From Flavobacterium sp. (lineage in GTDB: Bacteria > Bacteroidota > Bacteroidia > Flavobacteriales > Flavobacteriaceae), in assembly GCA_015478765.1 (NCBI GenBank), contig JADMKR010000143.1, forward strand, positions 1 through 19,744: a DNA stretch of 19,744 nucleotides, in the 5' to 3' direction. The position numbers were made by a program, and so were the translations under genes. Positions 15,269 to 19,744 of the stretch are shown piece by piece. The notes beneath the pieces are model-generated. The model did not search any database and was not told the DNA's origin. It worked only from the letters and a program-made list of their open reading frames with translations. The stretch's first letter is position 1; every line of letters starts with the position of its first letter.

Positions 15269-16075
15269 ATGGAAAAAGTCCGCTCGTGCTCGCTCGTTAC
15301 GCCAACATACAACTGGCCGGAAGCACTTGAGTTATTGTTGTTGAGCGTGAAAAGCCAGACGGTACTTCCCAATGAGGTCATCATTGCCGACGATGGTTCG
15401 CGACCGGAAACAACCGCGCTTATCGAAACGTTCCAAAAGGACTTCCCGGTTCCGTTGCATCACATTTGGCATGAGGACAACGGCAACCAAAAGCCGAGGA
15501 TCATGAACAAGGCGATTGCATCGGCTAAATATGACTATATCGTTGAGATTGACGGCGACGTAATAATGAACAGCCATTTTGTGGAGGATCATTTAAGATT
15601 TGCCGAAAAAGGCATGTACTTGTACGGTTCGCGCGTCAATATCCAAAAGGACTTTTTACCAACATTATTTAAAAATAAAATCACCGATTTCAACTTTTTT
15701 TCAAGTGGAATCAAAAAACGCGGTCGCACATTGCGATTGCCGTTGTTGATGAATTTTGTGAAACCGGTCGATGAACGTTCCCGAAAATTACGCGGTTGCA
15801 ATATGTCGTTTTGGCGATCCGATTTCATTGCGGTAAATGGTTTTAACGAGAATCTGGTTGGTTGGGGAATCGATGATTCGGAAATGATACAGCGCCTCCA
15901 CAACATCGGCATAAAAGGGAAACGGCTCAAAAACGTGGGCATCGCCTATCATATTTACCATCCCGAACAATCGCGGAGCCAACTCGAAATAAACAATGAA
16001 ATCGAGCGGCAAACTACCGAAAAGAAACTCACCTTTATCGAAAAAGGCGTCAACCAATACCTGCCGAATGTTTGA
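15269..16075 (+). CDS. family 2 glycosyltransferase with galactosyltransferase-like C-terminus (paralogue)
   Basis: A 268-residue GT-A enzyme. The open frame reaches back to 15023, but that part is antisense to the GT17 gene and shows no family similarity. The ATG at 15269 (MEKVRSCSLVTPTYN) gives the standard GT2 start. Donor-site residues are IADDGS (39-44) and D95-G-D97. The C-terminal part has LRGCNMSFWRSDFIAVNGFN and VGWGIDDSEMIQRL, the galactosyl-T-like acceptor region. It is paralogous to the gene at 12736-13548. Its stop lies 8 bp inside the next glycosyltransferase gene, so the two are translationally coupled. It probably adds a hexose to the same surface glycan; the sugar is unknown. 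Confidence 0.87.
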   Translation: MEKVRSCSLVTPTYNWPEALELLLLSVKSQTVLPNEVIIADDGSRPETTALIETFQKDFPVPLHHIWHEDNGNQKPRIMNKAIASAKYDYIVEIDGDVIMNSHFVEDHLRFAEKGMYLYGSRVNIQKDFLPTLFKNKITDFNFFSSGIKKRGRTLRLPLLMNFVKPVDERSRKLRGCNMSFWRSDFIAVNGFNENLVGWGIDDSEMIQRLHNIGIKGKRLKNVGIAYHIYHPEQSRSQLEINNEIERQTTEKKLTFIEKGVNQYLPNV

Positions 16076-16991
16076 TATCGCGGTCATTTTAATAAATTAT
16101 AATTCGGCAAATCATACCATCGATTGCATCAGGTCGGTATGGGAAAAGACCGGTCCGAATCTGAATTATCAAATAATCGTGACCGACAACTGTTCGGAAA
16201 GCGCGGATTATTTACAGCTGAAATCATTCTGCGATTCTGAAACTGGGAAAAACCTGCAATTGCACCGAAGCCCCATCAATACCGGTTTCGGCGGCGGAAA
16301 TATGCACGGTGTACAGTTTGCCGATGCAAAGTACCTTGCCTTTCTGAACAATGACACTTTTTTCATCAACGATTGCCTTTCGATACTCAAAAAAACAATG
16401 GATGAAAATCCCGATATGGGAATTTGCGGTGCGCAGGCTTACAAAGAAAATGGTGATTTTCTGATATCGCTCGATCATTTCGCATCGCCGGCACGTGAGA
16501 TATTTGGAAGGAAGTTTTTGGAAATGATCAATCCGCAGCAATATCCAAAACGCAAGAAAAAATACACCCAACCGGTGAAAGTAAATTTCGTCCCAGGAAG
16601 TTTTATGTTTTTAAGGGCGTCCGATTTTCACGCTGTCGGCGGGTTCGATACCAATGTTTTCCTGTATTACGAAGAAACCGATTTATGTTTGCGGCTCGCA
16701 AAGCACAATAAATACGCATACCTGATTCCGCAAGCCGAGTTTATACACTTACACGGGGCGAGTACTGAAAGGTCGGTTGCAATAAAAAAGGAGTTGAAAA
16801 TTTCGCTGTTATACATCATCCGAAAACACTACGGATTTTTTGCGCACAAGGCAGTACTGTATTTTTTGACAATCAAATACTTTTTCAGCAGTATATTCAA
16901 AGCGAAGAACCGCCCACTGTTTTCATTGTTTTTGAAAGGCGCACCGCTATCGGAATCGTTAAAAACCAAACAGAAAATCCGCGAGATTTAA
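16068..16991 (+). CDS. family 2 glycosyltransferase, rhamnosyltransferase-like
   Basis: A 307-residue GT-A enzyme. The ATG at 16068 (MFDIAVILINYN) overlaps the upstream gene by 8 bp and is preferred over the in-frame ATG at 15996, which would put 24 unrelated residues in front of the fold. Motifs are VTDNCS (38-43), NTGFGGGNMHGV (71-82) and the DxD-equivalent NND (94-96), typical of the WbbL/rhamnosyltransferase-like GT2 group. FLYYEETDLCLRL is the usual (E/D)D.DL..R catalytic stretch. A hydrophobic segment near residues 260-285 may give membrane contact. It is co-transcribed with the preceding GT2. The donor could be rhamnose or another hexose; this is not certain. Confidence 0.87.
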   Translation: MFDIAVILINYNSANHTIDCIRSVWEKTGPNLNYQIIVTDNCSESADYLQLKSFCDSETGKNLQLHRSPINTGFGGGNMHGVQFADAKYLAFLNNDTFFINDCLSILKKTMDENPDMGICGAQAYKENGDFLISLDHFASPAREIFGRKFLEMINPQQYPKRKKKYTQPVKVNFVPGSFMFLRASDFHAVGGFDTNVFLYYEETDLCLRLAKHNKYAYLIPQAEFIHLHGASTERSVAIKKELKISLLYIIRKHYGFFAHKAVLYFLTIKYFFSSIFKAKNRPLFSLFLKGAPLSESLKTKQKIREI

Positions 16992-16996
16992 TTCTC

Positions 16997-17962
16997 TTAT
17001 CCGTCGATAAACACCTGTTTGAATTTCGCCATTACTTTTTCGGGCGAAAAATCTTCTGAGTACGCATCCCAATCCCGGGTTTGATCAGGCTTAAAAGAAT
17101 TTAGCACTTCGTAGAGTCCGGCTTTATCATCATACAAAATTGCCTTATCGCCTAAAATGTCGATATGCGACCGCTCTTTTGAACCCGACCAGGTAATTAC
17201 AGGCTTATTCTTCACCGAAAACTCGCCGGTCGCGATTCCGAAACTCTCACCTTGTTTTCGCGCATGCAGATAGGCATCGCATGTATTGATGAACTTAGAT
17301 TTGTAAATTTCCTCAGTAGTCGTTGGCAGGAAAATTACGTTTTTATAGGGGCGGAATAAATGCCTGAAAACGAAAGATTTGGTGCCAAGGAAAACAAAAT
17401 AGACATCGGAACGTTCCCGTGCAAGTTTTTTCACGACCTGCTTGGCAAATGGAATATCGAAGGTTGTATCGCCGCCATGACGTCCGAAAACTATAGCATC
17501 TTTTGGGATTACGAGTTCTTCACGTAAATCTCCATCGGTTTGTGCCACGTTGATCATATGCGGTACGAATGGCGCAGATCCGCTTGTCATTTCCTGTGAA
17601 AGCCATTCTGAGACATACGCATATACATCGCCATGAGGTTCGTGGTATTTGAATACCGCATGCATGGCCGATTTACAGCTTTGCACATCGATGCCGTCTT
17701 TTTTTCCGGCTTTGATGGCGTAGAACAAATCGGCTTTTTCATGTTTTACGATCGATTCCAGGTCGCTTATTTCGTCGTACGCGATTACTTTGAAACGTTT
17801 CTTGAAATGGTCAACTGCTGCCTGCAGGTTGTTCTTGTTGTGCTTTTGGTACACTATCACCGATTCGTTGCCAAGCAATTGTTCGTTAAACAACGCGTAA
17901 TTATAAACTGCATTCGAAGTTCCGCGATAGGATAATTGGTTTTCGTGAAAAATAATTTTCAT
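16997..17962 (-). CDS. GT4-like (GT-B) glycosyltransferase
   Basis: A 321-residue protein. The frame extends two codons to a GTG at 17968; the ATG at 17962 (MKIIFHENQ) is preferred and lies 19 bp after a perfect -7 element. The N-terminal half (Y12-R-G-T-S-N-A) resembles the start of GT-B enzymes. The C-terminal half has VFLGTKSF and YLHARKQGESFGIATGEF, close to the GT4 donor signature AR..GESFG....E, including the glutamates of the E-x7-E motif (E239, E247). The first half is more divergent than in most GT4 enzymes, so substrate is unknown. It converges on the rhamnosyltransferase-like gene with a 5-bp gap and is divergent from tsaC. Confidence 0.75.
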   Translation of the reverse strand: MKIIFHENQLSYRGTSNAVYNYALFNEQLLGNESVIVYQKHNKNNLQAAVDHFKKRFKVIAYDEISDLESIVKHEKADLFYAIKAGKKDGIDVQSCKSAMHAVFKYHEPHGDVYAYVSEWLSQEMTSGSAPFVPHMINVAQTDGDLREELVIPKDAIVFGRHGGDTTFDIPFAKQVVKKLARERSDVYFVFLGTKSFVFRHLFRPYKNVIFLPTTTEEIYKSKFINTCDAYLHARKQGESFGIATGEFSVKNKPVITWSGSKERSHIDILGDKAILYDDKAGLYEVLNSFKPDQTRDWDAYSEDFSPEKVMAKFKQVFIDG

Positions 17963-17981
17963 CAGCACAGGTTTTAATCGG

Positions 17982-17989
17982 CAAATATA
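17982..17989 (-). promoter_or_regulatory. -7 promoter element (TAnnTTTG) for the GT4-like gene
   Basis: On the minus strand this reads TATATTTG, a perfect match 19 bp upstream of the ATG at 17962. Confidence 0.5.
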
Positions 17990-18035
17990 AGTGGTTTATA
18001 ACAGGCGACCGCAGGTTCGTTAAATCGGCAATAAC

Positions 18036-18043
18036 TATCTTTG
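18036..18043 (+). promoter_or_regulatory. -7 promoter element (TAnnTTTG) for tsaC
   Basis: TATCTTTG is a perfect match ending 16 bp before the ATG at 18060. A TTCG about 16 bp upstream is a weak -33 candidate. Confidence 0.5.
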
Positions 18044-18059
18044 CCGAAATTCCGCTAAA

Positions 18060-18620
18060 ATGAATGACGAAATCCACAAAGCCTACGAAATAATCCAAGC
18101 CGGCGGCATCATCCTGTATCCAACCGACACCGTGTGGGGAATTGGCTGCGATGCTACCAATGCTGATGCCGTAGCGAAAATATACGCGTTGAAAAAGCGA
18201 TCGGAGACGCAAAGCATGATCGTTTTGATGAATGGCGAGAAAATGATCTACAATGTCTTCAAGGAAATCCCCGAAACTGCGTGGCAAATCATGGATTTGT
18301 CGGAGAAACCTACAACGCTGATCCTCGATAATCCTAGAAATGTCGCGCCCAATTTGGTCAGTGCCGATAAATCACTGGGAATGCGCCTGGTGAAGGAGCC
18401 GTTTTGTTTTAAGCTGATGGAACGCATGAAAAAACCGCTGGTCTCGACATCGGCGAATATTTCGGGTCAGCCAACACCGATGTCGTTTAAAGAAATAAGT
18501 CCGGAGATTATAAAAGGTGTGGACTATGTCGTAAATTTGTACCGCGATAAAGTAGGTGGAAAACCATCGACGATTATAAAGTTGACGAATGATTCGCAGG
18601 TGCGGATTATACGAAAATAA
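18060..18620 (+). CDS. tsaC: L-threonylcarbamoyladenylate synthase, short TsaC/YrdC type
   Basis: A 186-residue cytoplasmic enzyme that makes threonylcarbamoyl-AMP from threonine, bicarbonate and ATP, the first step of the t6A modification at position 37 of tRNAs reading ANN codons. The YrdC/Sua5 fold is shown by GGIILYPTDTVWGIGCDA, the KKR segment of KIYALKKRSE, GMRLV, and KPLVSTSANISGQPTP, which carries the nucleotide-binding SxN. The C-terminal Sua5 domain is absent, so this is the short TsaC form. It is followed within 2 bp by a copy of the GCCACTGATTCACAGATTT repeat. The next coding region on this strand after the inserted unit is a tRNA nucleotidyltransferase gene, so the original neighbours may both have been tRNA-maturation genes. 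Confidence 0.95.
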   Translation: MNDEIHKAYEIIQAGGIILYPTDTVWGIGCDATNADAVAKIYALKKRSETQSMIVLMNGEKMIYNVFKEIPETAWQIMDLSEKPTTLILDNPRNVAPNLVSADKSLGMRLVKEPFCFKLMERMKKPLVSTSANISGQPTPMSFKEISPEIIKGVDYVVNLYRDKVGGKPSTIIKLTNDSQVRIIRK

Positions 18621-18622
18621 AT

Positions 18623-18641
18623 GCCACTGATTCACAGATTT
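18623..18641 (+). repeat. 19-bp repeat copy A after tsaC
   Basis: GCCACTGATTCACAGATTT, identical over 19 bp to copy B at 18666-18684 and in the same orientation, 43 bp away. It starts two bases after the tsaC stop codon. The 24 bp between the copies (18642-18665) hold nothing recognisable. Confidence 0.9.
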
Positions 18642-18664
18642 CTTTATGATTAATTATCGGTAAA

Positions 18665-18684
18665 GGCCACTGATTCACAGATTT
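18665..18684 (+). repeat. left 20-bp inverted-repeat arm (copy B)
   Basis: GGCCACTGATTCACAGATTT. It pairs in inverted orientation with 19078-19097 (19 of 20 match). It is built from two 8-mers, CACTGATT and CACAGATT, differing at one base. It ends 3 bp before the ATG of the GxxExxY gene, so it occupies that gene's leader and ribosome-binding region. Confidence 0.9.
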
Positions 18685-18687
18685 AAA

Positions 18688-19077
18688 ATGGATTTTCAAA
18701 CTAAAGAGTTTTTATACGAAGAAGACAGCTATAAGATTATAGGGATTCTTTTTGAAGTTCATAAAAATTTGGGGCGCGGTTTTTCGGAAATCGTTTACAA
18801 GGACGCAAGTGAGTATGAGTTTAAAACGGCTGGAATCCCTTATGAACGTGAAAAAGAGTATAGTGTACAGTATAAGGACATAACTCTTGGTCATAAATTT
18901 TATGCTGATTTTGTTGTGTTTGAAAAAATAATCCTCGAAGTTAAATCCTGCGACAACTTAATTAACGTGCATACATCTCAATGTCTAAATTATTTAAAAG
19001 TTTCCGGTAATAATTTAGCAATTTTAGCCAATTGTAATAGTCGTTCATTAGAGCACAAACGTATTATCAGCCAATAA
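18688..19077 (+). CDS. GxxExxY protein, PD-(D/E)xK nuclease superfamily (PDDEXK_3)
   Basis: A 129-residue soluble protein of the GxxExxY family (PF13366, PDDEXK_3), of unknown function. The name motif is G31-F-S-E34-I-V-Y37, preceded by YKIIGILFEVHKNLGRG. A plausible nuclease core is D74 in FYADF and E84-V-K86 in ILEVKS, with helical TSQCLNYLK (96-104) after it. It has no signal peptide, membrane segment or DNA-binding domain. Length is normal for the family, so it appears intact, not a fragment. It is AT-rich compared with its neighbours, as expected for a gene acquired by transfer. It is tightly enclosed by 20-bp inverted repeats, which suggests the protein acts on, or is spread with, those repeats. 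The nuclease fold is a family prediction; no activity is shown. Confidence 0.9.
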   Translation: MDFQTKEFLYEEDSYKIIGILFEVHKNLGRGFSEIVYKDASEYEFKTAGIPYEREKEYSVQYKDITLGHKFYADFVVFEKIILEVKSCDNLINVHTSQCLNYLKVSGNNLAILANCNSRSLEHKRIISQ

Positions 19078-19097
19078 AAATCTGTGAATCTGTGGCC
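19078..19097 (-). repeat. right 20-bp inverted-repeat arm (copy C)
   Basis: On the plus strand it reads AAATCTGTGAATCTGTGGCC, the reverse complement of the left arm except at one base. It contains a perfect tandem 8-mer, AATCTGTG twice (19079-19094). It starts directly after the TAA of the GxxExxY gene and includes the GTG used as the likely start of the downstream gene. Confidence 0.9.
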
Positions 19098-19744
19098 AAA
19101 CAAAACTTCAAACAAGCTCTCAACCTCGAAATATTTCAAGTGATTTCAGCCGCATCTGCTGAACTAAACCTCGACAGCTACGTCATCGGTGGGTTTGTGC
19201 GCGACTATTTTTTAAAGCGCGATTTCAAAAAAGACATCGACGTCGTAGCCATCGGCAGCGGGATCGAACTGGCGCAAAGAGTTTCGGAACTGCTACCCAA
19301 AAATCCGAAAGTCCAGGTTTTTAAAAACTACGGCACCGCGATGCTGCGGCATGACGATATCGAAATTGAATTCGTGGGCGCCCGCAAAGAATCATATCAA
19401 ACTGACAGCAGGAATCCCATCGTCGAAAACGGAACCCTTGAAGACGATCAGAACCGGCGCGATTTTACCATCAACGCAATGGCGCTTTCACTGAATCAAA
19501 GCAATTTTGGTGAACTGCTCGACCCTTTTGGCGGCATGTCCGATCTTGAAAATAAGATTATCAAAACACCGCTCGATCCCGATATCACTTTTTCGGACGA
19601 TCCGCTGCGGATGATGCGCGGAATACGGTTTGCGGCGCAACTCGGATTTGAAATTGAAGAAAAATCATTGCAATCGATTACTAATAATTGCGAACGGATA
19701 AAAATCATATCGGGCGAGCGCATCGTCGACGAACTCAATAAAAT
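19092..19744 (+). CDS. CCA-adding / poly(A) polymerase-type tRNA nucleotidyltransferase, partial
   Basis: The first 217 codons of a class II nucleotidyltransferase-fold enzyme of the CCA-adding/poly(A) polymerase family, which builds or repairs the tRNA 3'-CCA end. The gene runs off the window. Motifs are GGFVRD (33-38), the metal-binding D48-I-D50, RRDFTINAMAL (122-132), DPFGGMSDLENKII (144-157) and SDDPLRMMRGIRFAAQLGF (168-186). The HD domain found in some members would lie beyond the window. No ATG is available: the frame is closed by a TAA at 19035-19037, and between there and the conserved N-terminus only GTG at 19092 can serve. That GTG lies inside the right arm of the inverted-repeat unit. 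No Shine-Dalgarno sequence is visible. Confidence 0.88.
   Translation, partial: MAKQNFKQALNLEIFQVISAASAELNLDSYVIGGFVRDYFLKRDFKKDIDVVAIGSGIELAQRVSELLPKNPKVQVFKNYGTAMLRHDDIEIEFVGARKESYQTDSRNPIVENGTLEDDQNRRDFTINAMALSLNQSNFGELLDPFGGMSDLENKIIKTPLDPDITFSDDPLRMMRGIRFAAQLGFEIEEKSLQSITNNCERIKIISGERIVDELNK

Larger units (their letters stand above)
18665..19097 (+). mobile_element. candidate inverted-repeat-bounded single-gene element (GxxExxY unit)
   Basis: A 433-bp unit: 20-bp arm, a 390-bp GxxExxY/PDDEXK_3 gene, 20-bp arm in inverted orientation. Coding sequence begins 3 bp inside the left arm and its stop codon abuts the right arm. GC by hand count is about 32% in the gene, against about 40-55% in sampled neighbouring stretches. 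The unit separates tsaC from a tRNA nucleotidyltransferase gene. Both outer flanks carry AAA next to the GGCC ends, which could be a 3-bp duplication but is too simple to rely on. There is no transposase. Mobility is inferred only. Confidence 0.5.

Noticed and set aside
16983..16996. Small GAGA/TCTC hairpin at the GT2/GT4-like junction as a terminator
   Set aside because: The stem is only 4 bp with no T-run.
18621..18653. Ten-codon ORF starting right after the tsaC stop, within repeat copy A
   Set aside because: It is too short to support; the ATG arises from the TAA-ATG junction with the repeat.
18685..19077. CRISPR array or tandem satellite at the repeats near 18623-19097
   Set aside because: There are only three copies, two direct and one inverted, with a gene between them and no regular spacers.
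18660..19102. AAA on both outer sides of the inverted-repeat unit as a target-site duplication
   Set aside because: Three A residues in AT-rich DNA are not informative; an empty site in a relative is needed.

Overview
The window is chromosomal DNA from a member of the Bacteroidota, most likely the Flavobacteriaceae. Evidence: most intergenic regions carry the Bacteroidota -7 promoter element TAnnTTTG; Shine-Dalgarno sequences are weak or absent; and the gene set is typically flavobacterial (DUF5606 protein next to def, mazG and ruvX; a CcoI-type copper ATPase divergent from a Crp/Fnr regulator; a core-LPS glycosyltransferase cluster). The genus cannot be fixed from sequence alone. Every gap between genes is shorter than 200 bp.

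Layout. (1) 1-2868: the N-terminal 696 residues of a CcoI/FixI copper P-type ATPase (cut by the window edge), divergent from an FNR-like regulator, with an FNR-type palindrome between them. (2) 2865-9809: housekeeping genes, mostly minus strand: mazG, a DUF5606 gene, def, ruvX, a two-domain NlpE/META lipoprotein and a DUF389 membrane protein. One plus-strand FUSC-type membrane protein sits between ruvX and def. (3) 9986-10801: dapD (lysine/diaminopimelate synthesis). (4) 10806-17962: eight cell-surface glycan genes: a WaaE-like GT2, a GT9 heptosyltransferase-like enzyme, two paralogous GT2 enzymes with galactosyltransferase-like C-termini, an LPS-kinase-like protein, a GT17 enzyme, a rhamnosyltransferase-like GT2 and a GT4-like enzyme. 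They probably build the LPS core or a related surface glycan. (5) 18060-19744: tsaC, a tightly bounded inverted-repeat unit carrying a GxxExxY/PDDEXK_3 gene, and the 5' part of a CCA-adding/poly(A) polymerase-type nucleotidyltransferase.

The most interesting structure is the unit at 18665-19097. Two 20-bp arms in inverted orientation (19 of 20 matching) enclose a single AT-rich gene for a predicted PD-(D/E)xK nuclease. Only 3 nt separate the left arm from the ATG, and none separate the stop codon from the right arm. A third, direct copy of the repeat lies just after tsaC. The right arm appears to supply the GTG start codon of the downstream tRNA nucleotidyltransferase gene. This looks like a small single-gene mobile or repeat-propagated element; mobility is inferred, not shown.

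The second point of interest is the ccoI/fnr intergenic region. Its palindrome matches the half-site expected from the regulator's recognition helix and is placed to affect both divergent genes. Genes are very compact: all five convergent junctions have gaps of 5 bp or less, or overlap.
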